From Agromyces larvae (GTDB lineage: Bacteria; Actinomycetota; Actinomycetes; Actinomycetales; Microbacteriaceae), in NCBI RefSeq assembly GCF_022811705.1, contig NZ_CP094528.1, positions 1,674,001-1,738,000 on the forward strand: a stretch of DNA of 64,000 nt. Direction: 5' to 3'. The position numbers and the translations under genes are program-made. Below the pieces are notes generated by a model, which worked only from the letters and a program-made list of their open reading frames with translations, was not told where the DNA came from and made no database searches. Positions 44,564 to 54,191 of this stretch are shown here, one piece after another; the first letter of the stretch is position 1; the number at the start of each line of letters is the position of its first letter.

Positions 44564-45813
44564 AGGAACGCCTTCCCCTCTCCCCGGTAGGTGGGGATCT
44601 CGTCGACCACGCGGTCGCCGTCCACGACCGCGAACGTGTTCAGGTGCTCGCTGAGCTCGCCCGACTTGGTGTGCCGCAACCAGACCCGGTCGCCGACCCG
44701 CAGGCGATGGATGCCGCGCCCCGAGAGCGGGGTCTGCACCTCGCCGGCCGCCTCGCGCGGCTGGTACTCGAGGTCCGGCGGCCACGCCACGAGCGGCAGC
44801 CGGTCGGGGGCGGGCGGGCCCGAGGCGATCCAGCCGCCGCCGAGCACGGTGCGATGCTCGGGGCTCGGGGCTCGCACCGCGTCCAGCGCGAAGGCGGCGG
44901 CGGGCGCGGGGGTGAAGTGCGCGTATCCGTCGAACAGGTGGCCGCCGAGGATGCCGCTGCCCGCACCGATCTCGGTGACCGACGGGTCGGCGCTGGTCGC
45001 CTCGAGCGAGCCGGTGCCGCCGCCGTTCACGAACTCGAGGTCCGCGTGCTCGCGGACGGCGGCGACCGCACGCGCTCGGCGGTCGACGAGTTCGGGCATC
45101 GAGCGCGACTGCATCCAGCGGTTCACGGCTCCTTCGACGGGCCGGCCCGCGGGCCGGTTCACCACGCCGGCGATCTGCGCCTCGTACGCCATCACGCCGA
45201 CCACCCGGAACCCCGGGCGCGCGGCGACGTACGCGGCGAGCGCGCCCGCCTGCTCGGGTGCGTGCACCGGCGACCGCCGCACGCCCAAGTGACCGAGCAC
45301 GGGCGCCTTCCACGAGGCATCCAGTTCGATGCAGACCCGGATCTGCTCGCGCTCGCCGGGCGCGACCACCGCGTCCACCAGGTCGAGCTGTTCGGGCGAG
45401 TCGACCATGATCGCGATCTTCGAGGCGAGCGCCGGGTCGGTCGCGAGCCGGCGGATCGCGCCGCGCTCGGCGGTCGGGTAGCCGACGACGACGTCGTCGA
45501 CGGTGTCGGCGAGCCAGATCGCTTCGCTCAACGTGTAGGCGAGCACGCCACGGTAGCCGGGCAGCCGCAGCAGCGACTCGATGACCTCGCGTACCCGGAT
45601 CGACTTCGACGCGACGCGGATCGGGGTGCCGTGCGCGCGGCGCACGAGGTCGGCGGCGTTGTGTCGGAGCGCAGCGAGGTTGAGCGCGCCGACGGGCGCG
45701 TCGAGGTGGCGGGTCGCCGCGGTCATCGCGCCCCAGTAGGCGGCGGGCCGGCTCCAGGGGGCGGATGCCGCGGGGCCCGGGGCATCCGACCGATGCAGGT
45801 CGAGCGCGCTCAT
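44560..45813 (-). CDS. Alanine-racemase-fold amino acid deaminase/aldolase
   Basis: A 417-residue fold-type III PLP enzyme. The barrel carries the PLP lysine in IRVASKSIRV (about residue 69), GYPTAERGAI, and a VNGGGTGSLEATSADPSVTEIGAGS segment; the C-terminal beta domain has SGRGIHRLRVGDRVWLRHTKSGELSEHLN, resembling D-threonine aldolase/D-serine dehydratase proteins, which use a metal bound by C-terminal His/Cys. Substrate and direction are inferred only. ATGA overlap with the MFS gene upstream and GTGA overlap with the oxidase downstream show tight coupling. Confidence 0.9.
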   Translation of the reverse strand: MSALDLHRSDAPGPAASAPWSRPAAYWGAMTAATRHLDAPVGALNLAALRHNAADLVRRAHGTPIRVASKSIRVREVIESLLRLPGYRGVLAYTLSEAIWLADTVDDVVVGYPTAERGAIRRLATDPALASKIAIMVDSPEQLDLVDAVVAPGEREQIRVCIELDASWKAPVLGHLGVRRSPVHAPEQAGALAAYVAARPGFRVVGVMAYEAQIAGVVNRPAGRPVEGAVNRWMQSRSMPELVDRRARAVAAVREHADLEFVNGGGTGSLEATSADPSVTEIGAGSGILGGHLFDGYAHFTPAPAAAFALDAVRAPSPEHRTVLGGGWIASGPPAPDRLPLVAWPPDLEYQPREAAGEVQTPLSGRGIHRLRVGDRVWLRHTKSGELSEHLNTFAVVDGDRVVDEIPTYRGEGKAFL

Positions 45814-47084
45814 CGCACCCCCCGCACCCGCGCGACCGCGACGGCTCCGCAGAGCGCGCACACCGCGGACAGCACGAAGACGAGGGTGAACGAGCCGGTC
45901 GCCACGACCGCGAGCGCGCCGATCAGGGGGCCGAGCGCCTGCGGCACCGCGGTGGCGATGTTCATGATGCCGAGGTCCTTGCCGCGCGCGGTCGCGTCGG
46001 GCAGCACCTGCGTGGCCAGCGCCTGGTCGACCGAGAGGAAGCAGCCGTACCCGAGGCCGAGGACGCCCGCCGCGACCATCGCCATGCCGAGGTCGGGCAC
46101 GAACGCGAGCAGCAGCGCGGCGATCGCCTGCAGCACGGACGCGACGAGCACGAACACGCGCCGACGGCCGGTGCGGTCGCTCAGCTTGCCGAGCACGAGC
46201 GAGGCGATGATGACGAACACCATGTAGACGAGGGTGAGCACGATGAGATCGTCCTCGGCGTGCGCGTCGCCGAGTCCGAACATCAGGAAGTACAGCAGCA
46301 GGCTCGTCCCGAGCGCGTTGCCGACCGAGACGAGCACCCGGCTGAGCAGCGTCCACCCGAAATCGGGGTGCTCGCGCGGGCTGATCCACAGGCTCGCGAT
46401 GACGCCGCGCGCGGTGACGCGGGCCCGTTCGCGGTCGACGAGCGCCCGGTCTGGTCGGGCGAGGAACGGCAGGGCGAGCACGACGAGCGCGACCGCGAGC
46501 ACCGCGTACCCGGCCTGCTGCTGAGTCACGAGCATGGTGACGACCACGAGGCCGAGGATGATGCCCACCGCCTGCGGCGCCGACATCCACCCCGAGACGA
46601 ATCCGCGCTGCGGCACCGGCACCTGGTCGGAGATGGTGGCGGTCAGGGCCGCGGTCATCATGCAGAACCCGATCGTGGCGGCCACCCAGCAGGCGCCGAT
46701 CGCGACGATGTCCGCCTGGAAGCCGAGCGCGACGAGCGCGAGCGCGAACACCAGCGCGCCCGCGAGGATCCACGGGCGGCGGCGGCCGAACCGCGACGCG
46801 GTGCGGTCGCTCAGTGCGCCGGTGAGCGGGTAGGCGATGATCGTCGCGACCGCCGCGATGCCCGAGACCACGCCGAACGCGAGCACGCTGTCGGTCCAGT
46901 GCTCGGGGTGCAGCACCGCATCGATCTGCACCGGCAGCAGGAGCTGCACGGGCGCGAGCTGCGCCATCCAGATACCGAGCCAGGCGGTCGCGAAGGCGGC
47001 GATCCAGCCGGCCCGGATGCGCTGGGTGGGCTCGGCGAAGGCACCGGTCGCGGGGGCGGCGACGTCGGCGTCGACTTCGGTCAT
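45810..47084 (-). CDS. MFS transporter (SLC45/GPH-like sugar transporter type)
   Basis: A 424-residue permease with 12 helices. Conserved elements: MAQLAPVQLLLPVQID in helix 1, TGALSDRTASRFGRRRPWIL loop after helix 2, ISDQVPVPQRGFVSGWM, and LGKLSDRTGRRRVFV in the second half, typical of glycoside/sugar symporters. It overlaps the TetR stop (ATGA) and the deaminase start, so it belongs to a four-gene operon and probably imports that pathway's substrate. Confidence 0.92.
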   Translation of the reverse strand: MTEVDADVAAPATGAFAEPTQRIRAGWIAAFATAWLGIWMAQLAPVQLLLPVQIDAVLHPEHWTDSVLAFGVVSGIAAVATIIAYPLTGALSDRTASRFGRRRPWILAGALVFALALVALGFQADIVAIGACWVAATIGFCMMTAALTATISDQVPVPQRGFVSGWMSAPQAVGIILGLVVVTMLVTQQQAGYAVLAVALVVLALPFLARPDRALVDRERARVTARGVIASLWISPREHPDFGWTLLSRVLVSVGNALGTSLLLYFLMFGLGDAHAEDDLIVLTLVYMVFVIIASLVLGKLSDRTGRRRVFVLVASVLQAIAALLLAFVPDLGMAMVAAGVLGLGYGCFLSVDQALATQVLPDATARGKDLGIMNIATAVPQALGPLIGALAVVATGSFTLVFVLSAVCALCGAVAVARVRGVR

Positions 47085-47677
47085 GCGGGGTCCGCCATTC
47101 TCGAGAGGGCGTCGGCGGCCGCGCGGGCGACGCGGCGGGCCGCGTCGTCGTCGCGATCGACGAGCCAGGTGGTGGTGATGCCGTCGGTGAACGCGACGAG
47201 GGTGCGGGCGATCTGCTCGACGGGCTCCCGCCAGCGGGTGCCGGTCATCGCCGCGGCGACGCCGAGCGCTTCGGCGGCGAGCTCGGCGTACCGCGCGTAC
47301 TGCATCGCCGCGAGCGGGTGGCGATCGGGCGAGCGCAGGGCGTAGTGGGTGAGCTCGAGCATCGCGAGCTCGCGGTCGGGGTCGGCGCGCAGGTGGTCGA
47401 GATAGCGGAAGAGCCCGGCCTCCAGGAGGTCGCGGAGCGTGCCGCCCTCGATGCGGTCGGGCACGACGGCCTGCTGCTCGCGAGCGACCACGGTGCGGAT
47501 CACCTCGTCGATGAGCTCGTCACGGGACTCGAACGCGTAGTGGAAGCTCGCGAGGCTCATGCCCGCTTCGGCGACGATCGCGCGGGTCGTGGCGTGGGCG
47601 ATGCCGTCGCGGGCGACGACCCGGATGGCGGCTTCGACGAGCGCGGCACGACGCTCGGCGGCGGGGATACGCGCCAT
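47081..47677 (-). CDS. TetR-family regulator of the deaminase/oxidase operon
   Basis: A 198-residue TetR regulator; the HTH spans about residues 8-55 (RRAALVEAAIRVVARDG, TRAIVAEAGMSLASFHYAFESRDEL). The start at 47677 (MARIPAAERR) is preferred to the longer MYGGR start because it gives the normal N-terminus. It overlaps the downstream MFS gene and has a perfect palindrome at 47707-47722 upstream, so autorepression of the operon is likely. Confidence 0.92.
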   Translation of the reverse strand: MARIPAAERRAALVEAAIRVVARDGIAHATTRAIVAEAGMSLASFHYAFESRDELIDEVIRTVVAREQQAVVPDRIEGGTLRDLLEAGLFRYLDHLRADPDRELAMLELTHYALRSPDRHPLAAMQYARYAELAAEALGVAAAMTGTRWREPVEQIARTLVAFTDGITTTWLVDRDDDAARRVARAAADALSRMADPA

Positions 47678-47706
47678 CCTGCCTCCGTACATCGTCGCCG
47701 CGGAAG

Positions 47707-47722
47707 TGGGACGATCGTCCCA
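47707..47722. promoter_or_regulatory. TetR operator: perfect 16-bp palindrome
   Basis: TGGGACGATCGTCCCA is fully self-complementary and lies between the divergent TetR and Ppx/GppA genes, 30 nt from one start and 38 nt from the other. Confidence 0.8.
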
Positions 47723-47748
47723 GTCGCATCAGTATGCACGAATCCCGT

Positions 47749-47754
47749 TACGCT
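47749..47754 (+). promoter_or_regulatory. Candidate -10 box (TACGCT) of the ppx/gppA gene
   Basis: TACGCT lies exactly 6 nt before ATG 47761, a leaderless arrangement, 27 nt from the TetR palindrome. Confidence 0.45.
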
Positions 47755-47760
47755 CGCATC

Positions 47761-48687
47761 ATGCGGTTGGGTGTGCTCGACGTCGGTTCCAACACCGTCC
47801 ACCTGCTCGTGGTCGACGCGCATCCCGGCGGGCAGCCCCTGCCGCAGACGTCCCACAAGTCGGTGCTGCGGCTCATGCGCTACCTGGAGCCCGACGGCGC
47901 GATCAGCGCCGAGGGCGTCGAGGCGATCGTCGGCTCGATCCGCGACGCGGTCGCCGCCGCACGCGCCGACGGCATCGAGGAACTCCTGCCCTTCGCGACC
48001 TCGGCGATCCGCGAGGCGCGCAACGGCGAGGAGGTGCTCGCGCGGGTCGAACGCGAGACCGGCGTCGAACTGCAGGTGCTGAGCGGTGCGGATGAATCGC
48101 GGCTGACGTTCCTCGCGGTGCGACGCTGGTTCGGCTGGTCGGCGGGCCGCATCCTGCTCTTCGACATCGGCGGCGGGTCGCTCGAGCTCGCGCTCGGCAG
48201 CGACGAGGACCCCGATGTCGCGCTCTCGGTGCCGCTCGGCGCCGGGCGGTCGACCGTCGAGTTCCTGCGCCACGACCCGCCCACCCCCGACGAGCTCGAC
48301 CGGCTGCGCGCGCACGCGCGAAGCGTGCTGACCGACGTCGTGGGCGGGTTCCCGCTCGAGAGCCGGCCCGACCACGTCGTCGGCTCGTCGAAGACGATCC
48401 GCTCGCTCGCGCGGCTCGCCGGTTCGACCGAGGACGGGCCCGGGGCATCCGACCGCTCGGTGCTGCGCCTGAAGGGCCTCGACGACTGGACCCCCCGCCT
48501 GGCCCGCATCCCCGCCGACGCCCGGCCCGCCCTGCCCGGCATCACCGAGGACCGCACGTTCCAGATCGTGGCCGGCGCCGTCGTGCTGAGTGAAGCGATG
48601 CGCGCGTTCGGCGTGAAGTCGCTCGACGTGTCGCCGTGGGCGCTGCGCGAGGGCGTCATCCTGCGTCGGCTCGACCGGATGCCCTGA
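47761..48687 (+). CDS. Ppx/GppA family phosphatase
   Basis: A 308-residue ASKHA-fold protein: LGVLDVGSNTVHLLVVD (phosphate 1), ATSAIREARNG, LLFDIGGGSLELALG (phosphate 2) and a C-terminal IVAGAVVLSEAM segment. It has only the core domain, much shorter than full E. coli Ppx (about 510 residues), matching the short actinobacterial Ppx proteins that degrade short-chain polyphosphate and can bind ppGpp. The start at 47761 is probably leaderless. Confidence 0.93.
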   Translation: MRLGVLDVGSNTVHLLVVDAHPGGQPLPQTSHKSVLRLMRYLEPDGAISAEGVEAIVGSIRDAVAAARADGIEELLPFATSAIREARNGEEVLARVERETGVELQVLSGADESRLTFLAVRRWFGWSAGRILLFDIGGGSLELALGSDEDPDVALSVPLGAGRSTVEFLRHDPPTPDELDRLRAHARSVLTDVVGGFPLESRPDHVVGSSKTIRSLARLAGSTEDGPGASDRSVLRLKGLDDWTPRLARIPADARPALPGITEDRTFQIVAGAVVLSEAMRAFGVKSLDVSPWALREGVILRRLDRMP

Positions 48688-48732
48688 CCGGACGCGGGCC
48701 GCGCACGATGCCCGCACCGGTCGGCGCCCGCG

Positions 48733-48806
48733 TGCCCCCGGTGGGATTCGAACCCACACTGCGGCGAGTTTAAGTCGCCTGCCTCTGCCGATTGGGCTAC
48801 GGGGGC
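48733..48806 (-). tRNA. tRNA-Leu (anticodon UAA), class I-like with short variable arm
   Basis: On the minus strand the acceptor arms GCCCCCG and CGGGGGC pair fully, with discriminator A. The anticodon arm is GGCGA-CTTAAAC-TCGCC, giving anticodon UAA for the leucine codon UUA. The T arm is GTGGG-TTCGAAT-CCCAC. The variable region is only GCAGT (5 nt) instead of the long arm of usual leucine tRNAs. 74 nt long; CCA is not encoded. The UUA codon is very rare in this GC-rich genome. Confidence 0.92.
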
Positions 48807-48845
48807 CCGCGTCAACGGTAGCGGCATCGGATGCGTCGCCGAACG

Positions 48846-48886
48846 CCGAAGGGGCCGCACCGGCGAACCGGATGCGACCCCTTCGG
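48846..48886 (-). terminator. Hairpin terminator of the NADH dehydrogenase gene
   Basis: CCGAAGGGG-C-CGCA and TGCG-A-CCCCTTCGG pair around a loop of about 13 nt, 11 nt after the stop of the ndh gene. Confidence 0.75.
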
Positions 48887-48896
48887 ACCGTGCGGG

Positions 48897-50300
48897 CTAC
48901 TTCGCCGCGACGGGCTCCTTCTCGGCCTTCTCGGCCTTGGCAGCCTTCGCAGGCGCGGGTGCCGGCGCCGCCTCGACCGGCGGCTTCGGCCGCGCGGCGA
49001 ACGCCTCGAACGACGCCCGCGGCGTCTGCACGGCGGCGAGCTCGACGATGTCGCGCCCGAGCCAGAAGTTGTTCCACCAACCGGTGAAGACGCGGAACTT
49101 GCGCTCCCAGCTCGGCATCGCGAGACCGTGGTAGCCGCGGTGCGCGAACCACGCGAACAGCCCCTTGATCGCGATCTTGCCCGACTGGAACACACCCTGG
49201 CCGACGCCGAGACCGGCGACCGCGCCGAGGTTCTTGTGGACGTACTGCTTCGGCTCCTCGCCGCGCAGCACCGCCACGATGTTCTTCGCGAGCAGCTTGC
49301 CCTGACGCACCGCGTGCTGGGCGTTCGGCACGCAGTAGCCGCCGACGCCGCCGCCCGAGAGGTCGGGCACCGCCGAGATGTCGCCGGCCGCCCAGGCGTC
49401 GGCCACGATCTCGTCGTCGTCGCCCACGCGCAGGTCGGCGCGCGTCTTGATGCGGCCGCGCTCCTCGACGGGCAGGTCGCTCGTGCGCACGATCGCCGGG
49501 TTCGCCATGACGCCCGCGGTCCACACGATGAGGTCGGACTCGAAGGTCTCGCCCGTCGACAGTTCGACGACGCCGTCGACGGCGCTCTTCAGCTGCGTGT
49601 CGAGGTGCACCTCGGCACCGCGCTGGGCGAGGTGCTTGATGACCCAATGGCTGGTGGGCAGCGAGACCTCGGGCATGATGCGGCCCATCGCCTCGATGAG
49701 GTGGAAGTGCGTCTCTTCGAACGTGAGCTGCGGGTAGTACTCCAGCAGCGCGCTCGCGAACGAGCGGAGCTCGGCGAACACCTCGATGCCCGCGAACCCG
49801 CCGCCGACGACGGTGAACGTGAGCAGCCGCTCGCGCTCGGGGCCGGCGGGCAGCGCCGCGGCCTTGTCGAAGTTGTGGAGCACGCGGTCGCGGATCGCGA
49901 CGGCCTCCTCGATCGACTTCAGGCCGATCGCGTTCTCGGCGATGCCGGGGATCGGGAAGGTGCGCGAGACGGCACCGCCCGTGACGACGACCACGTCGTA
50001 CTCGAACTCCCAGGGCTCGCCGATCTCGGGCGTGATCGTGGCGGTCTTCGACGCGTGGTCGATGCGGGTGACCTTCGCGGTGACGACGTTGGTCTTCTTC
50101 AGGTGCCGCCGCTGGGCGACCACCGCGTGCCGCGGCTCGATCGACCCGGCCGCGACCTCGGGGAGGAACGGCTGGTAGGTCATGTACGGCAGCGGGTCGA
50201 CGACCGTCACCTCGGCCTCGCCCGGGCGAAGCCACTTCTCGAGCTTCCACGCGGTGTAGAAGCCCGCGTAACCGCCACCGACGATCAGGATCTTGGGCAC
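48897..50300 (-). CDS. ndh: Type II NADH:quinone oxidoreductase
   Basis: A 467-residue non-proton-pumping NADH dehydrogenase. It has the FAD dinucleotide motif IVGGGYAGFYTA (residues 6-17), the NADH motif VVGGGFAGIEVFAEL and the GDISAVPDL/CVPNAQHAVRQGK segment near the second FAD site; the C-terminal amphipathic region mediates membrane contact, followed by a Lys/Ala/Glu-rich tail. The start is GTG 50300. It feeds electrons from NADH to menaquinone. Confidence 0.95.
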   Translation of the reverse strand: MPKILIVGGGYAGFYTAWKLEKWLRPGEAEVTVVDPLPYMTYQPFLPEVAAGSIEPRHAVVAQRRHLKKTNVVTAKVTRIDHASKTATITPEIGEPWEFEYDVVVVTGGAVSRTFPIPGIAENAIGLKSIEEAVAIRDRVLHNFDKAAALPAGPERERLLTFTVVGGGFAGIEVFAELRSFASALLEYYPQLTFEETHFHLIEAMGRIMPEVSLPTSHWVIKHLAQRGAEVHLDTQLKSAVDGVVELSTGETFESDLIVWTAGVMANPAIVRTSDLPVEERGRIKTRADLRVGDDDEIVADAWAAGDISAVPDLSGGGVGGYCVPNAQHAVRQGKLLAKNIVAVLRGEEPKQYVHKNLGAVAGLGVGQGVFQSGKIAIKGLFAWFAHRGYHGLAMPSWERKFRVFTGWWNNFWLGRDIVELAAVQTPRASFEAFAARPKPPVEAAPAPAPAKAAKAEKAEKEPVAAK

Positions 50301-50335
50301 GGTGAAATTGACTCCTCGTTCTCAGGGGGTGGCGC

Positions 50336-51601
50336 TCACTGCTCGCGGACGCGAGTGGAACGCCGGAAATGCCGAGTGGCGCCGATGCCCAACAGCGCTG
50401 CAAGCGTACCAAATCCGGCTGTGAGTGAGAGCGGCACGGTGATGTACGCCAGCGTCCACGGTGTGGGCAGCAGGGTCTGGGCGCTGTCGGCCCGCGGCAG
50501 CGGCGGATCGGCGATCGGCACGATCGGCGTCACGGTCGCCGGCGTCTCGGGCGTCTCCGCGTCCGCACGGCGGTGCAGGCGGATCCACTCCTCGAGTTCG
50601 GCGAGCGGGCTCGACTCGACCAGCGGCACGTCGGCGGTCAGCGCCGCGACCGGGTCGATGAGCCCGTAGCCGTACAGCGGGCTCGGCACCTCGTGCCCGT
50701 CGGGGTTCGCGGTCTTGATGATCCGATTGATGACGTTGCCGGCGTCGAGCTCGGGATACTCCGCCCGCACCATCGCGACCAGACCCGAGACGAGCGGCGC
50801 GGCACCGCTCGTGCCGTCCCAGGTGACGTAGCTGCCGTCGGGCATCACGCCGACCAGGTCCTCGCTGGGGGCGGCGACCGAGATCGTGATGCCCTGCGAG
50901 CTCGCATCGAACGACGCGGTGCCGTCGCGGTCGACGCCTGCGACGGTCAGCACGCCCGGGATCGTCGCGGGCGCCCCCACCTCGGCCGTGCCGCTGCCCC
51001 GGTTGCCGGCCGCGGCGACGACGACCACGTCGTGCGAGAACGCGTAGCGGAACGCCTCGTCCCAGCTCTCGGGCCAGTCGCGCGTGTTGCGGGTGAGCGA
51101 CATGTTGATCACCTTCGCTCCGCTGTTCACCGCCCACTTCACGGCCTGCGCGATCTGATCGTCGTTCGACAGGGCGGAGCCCGTCTCGTCGCCGAACGCG
51201 ACCGACGCCGACAGCAGCAGCGCGTCGGGAGCGACGCCGATCACCCCGCTGCCGGGGGCGGTGCCGCGACCGGCGAGCAGCGAGGCGACGAGGGTGCCGT
51301 GGTGCGAGTCGGCGCCGACCGGGGTCTGCCCGTCGGGCGTCCCGATGCCCGAGACATCCGTGCCGCCCACGACGACGCCGCGCAACTCGGCCACCGAGCC
51401 GACCACGCCGGTGTCGATGATCGCGACCTTCACGCCTTCGCCGCGCGAGGTGTTCCACGCCGTCGTGAAGCCGTACTCGGTGAGCCAGTACTGGAGGTCG
51501 CGAACCGTGTCCGCGCGGGCCGGCGAGACCGCGACCCCGATGAGGGCCGCGGCGACGAGGGCCGCCGCACCGGCGCGCGCGATCACGCTACGCCGCCTCA
51601 T
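50336..51601 (-). CDS. Mycosin-like S8 serine protease with C-terminal anchor
   Basis: A 421-residue subtilase. A signal peptide (about residues 1-29, cleavage after ARA) leads into the peptidase with VKVAIIDTGV (Asp), DSHHGTLVASLLAG (His) and GTSGAAPLVSGLVA (Ser), and ends with a Pro-rich stretch, a membrane helix (about 385-408) and a basic tail. This is the layout of mycosins, but no ESX/type VII secretion genes are near. It overlaps the DUF501 stop (ATGA), so it belongs to the eno-ftsB-DUF501-protease gene run. Confidence 0.92.
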   Translation of the reverse strand: MRRRSVIARAGAAALVAAALIGVAVSPARADTVRDLQYWLTEYGFTTAWNTSRGEGVKVAIIDTGVVGSVAELRGVVVGGTDVSGIGTPDGQTPVGADSHHGTLVASLLAGRGTAPGSGVIGVAPDALLLSASVAFGDETGSALSNDDQIAQAVKWAVNSGAKVINMSLTRNTRDWPESWDEAFRYAFSHDVVVVAAAGNRGSGTAEVGAPATIPGVLTVAGVDRDGTASFDASSQGITISVAAPSEDLVGVMPDGSYVTWDGTSGAAPLVSGLVAMVRAEYPELDAGNVINRIIKTANPDGHEVPSPLYGYGLIDPVAALTADVPLVESSPLAELEEWIRLHRRADAETPETPATVTPIVPIADPPLPRADSAQTLLPTPWTLAYITVPLSLTAGFGTLAALLGIGATRHFRRSTRVREQ

Positions 51602-52119
51602 GCCGCGTCCACGCCGTAGTCGGGGCATCGGCAGACGTCGGGCGACCAGCTCGACGCGGCGAGCGCGAGGTCGCCGATCGGGTTCGCGCCGGGGCCGGCG
51701 GCGAGCGCATGCGCGACGAGCGCGTGCAGGCACTTCACCCGGGTCGGCATGCCGCCGGCCGACACCCCGGCGATCTCGGCGACGTCGCCGTATCGGCCGC
51801 GGTCGGCGAGGTAGTCGTCGTGCGCCCGGGCGTACGCCGCCGCGACCTGCGGGTCGTCGGCGAGGAGCGCCGTGTACTCGACCATGATCTGCCCGGCCTC
51901 GAGGAAGCTCATCGACGCGGTCGCGACGGGGTGGGTCAGGTAGTAGAAGGTGGGGAACGGCGTGCCGTCGGACAGGCGCGGCTTCGTCGACACGACGGTC
52001 GGCGCGCCGCACACGCACCGCGCGGCGATGCCGACCACGTCGCGGGCGGGCCGCCCGAGCTGGGCCGACACGATGCGGAGGTCGCGCTCGGAGACCTCGT
52101 CGAACGGCGGGCGCGTCAT
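51598..52119 (-). CDS. DUF501 family protein
   Basis: A 173-residue protein with the DUF501 pattern: LGRPARDVVGIAARCVCGAP, PFPTFYYLTHPV, SFLEAGQIMVEY, and a C-terminal MPTRVKCLHALVAHALAAGPGANPIGD followed by CRCPDYG. The paired cysteines suggest a metal or disulphide site. The family is conserved between eno/ftsB and ppx-like genes in actinobacteria without known activity. Its start overlaps the FtsB stop (ATGA). Confidence 0.93.
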   Translation of the reverse strand: MTRPPFDEVSERDLRIVSAQLGRPARDVVGIAARCVCGAPTVVSTKPRLSDGTPFPTFYYLTHPVATASMSFLEAGQIMVEYTALLADDPQVAAAYARAHDDYLADRGRYGDVAEIAGVSAGGMPTRVKCLHALVAHALAAGPGANPIGDLALAASSWSPDVCRCPDYGVDAA

Positions 52120-52622
52120 CCGGCACCTCCGGACGCCCCGTCGGGCACGCTCGCGTCGGGCGCCAGCCCGACGGTCATGACGGATCCGAGCAGCGTGCGC
52201 ATCCAGTCGCCTTTCGCCTCGGTGAGCTTCGACGACACCGCGGGGTCGTCGCGCAGCTTCGCCGCCTCGGTGCGGTCGTCGATGACGAGGTAGCTCACCT
52301 CGCCGGGCATCACGTAGTAGAGCCGCTCACGGGCCTGCGTGATGATGAACGTCTGGTCGTTCCAGCGCTCGCGCTCGGCGCGCAGCCGCTGCACCTCGGC
52401 CTGCTGCCCCGACACCTCGGCGCGGAGCTCGGCGATCTCGCGCCGCTGATCGGCCAGGGCGGCGATGGTGGGCGCGAGCACCACCACGCCGAGCACGAGG
52501 ATGCCCATCATGATGACGGCGAAGCCCGAGAACCGGAACCCGCTCAACCATCCGGCGCGCGTCGCATCGGTCGCGCGCGACGTGCCGGGTCGCTTGCGAG
52601 GCGCAGGCTGTCTGGTCGCCAT
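52116..52622 (-). CDS. FtsB/DivIC-like septum formation initiator
   Basis: A 168-residue bitopic protein: basic Pro-rich cytoplasmic N-terminus (about 35 residues), one membrane helix (about 40-60), a leucine-zipper-like coiled coil (ALADQRREIAELRAEVSGQQAEVQRLRAER) and the conserved WNDQTFIITQARERLYYVMPGE segment. FtsB links FtsQ and FtsL in the divisome. The start at 52622 follows AGGAGG. It lies downstream of eno as in most Gram-positive actinobacteria. Confidence 0.93.
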   Translation of the reverse strand: MATRQPAPRKRPGTSRATDATRAGWLSGFRFSGFAVIMMGILVLGVVVLAPTIAALADQRREIAELRAEVSGQQAEVQRLRAERERWNDQTFIITQARERLYYVMPGEVSYLVIDDRTEAAKLRDDPAVSSKLTEAKGDWMRTLLGSVMTVGLAPDASVPDGASGGAG

Positions 52623-52669
52623 CACGCCTCCTGTCCATCCCGGTCGCACCTCATGTCGAGCCCGGGGAC

Positions 52670-52706
52670 GACGGTGGCGGGACGGCCGCGCCGCCCCGCC
52701 ACCGTC
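52670..52706 (-). terminator. Hairpin after eno
   Basis: GACGGTGGCGGG (52670-52681) and CCCGCCACCGTC (52695-52706) form a perfect 12-bp stem with a 13-nt loop, 7 nt past the eno stop and before the ftsB ribosome-binding site. Confidence 0.75.
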
Positions 52707-52712
52707 GACGCG

Positions 52713-54053
<1,341 letters not shown>

Positions 54054-54191
54054 CTAGTGAGATGCCGGTGCCGCCGCCGTGCTCGAGACGCTGCGTCAAC
54101 CCCTGGCCGCTTCGCTCGGGTCGGCCTAGCCTGGGACACGCCCGGCGATCCTGCATTCGGCGAACCGTCGAGCCGAACGTGAGGAGGAGCG

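Noticed and set aside
50336..51601. Type VII secretion locus
   Set aside because: No EccA-E, WXG100 or PE/PPE-like genes in the window.
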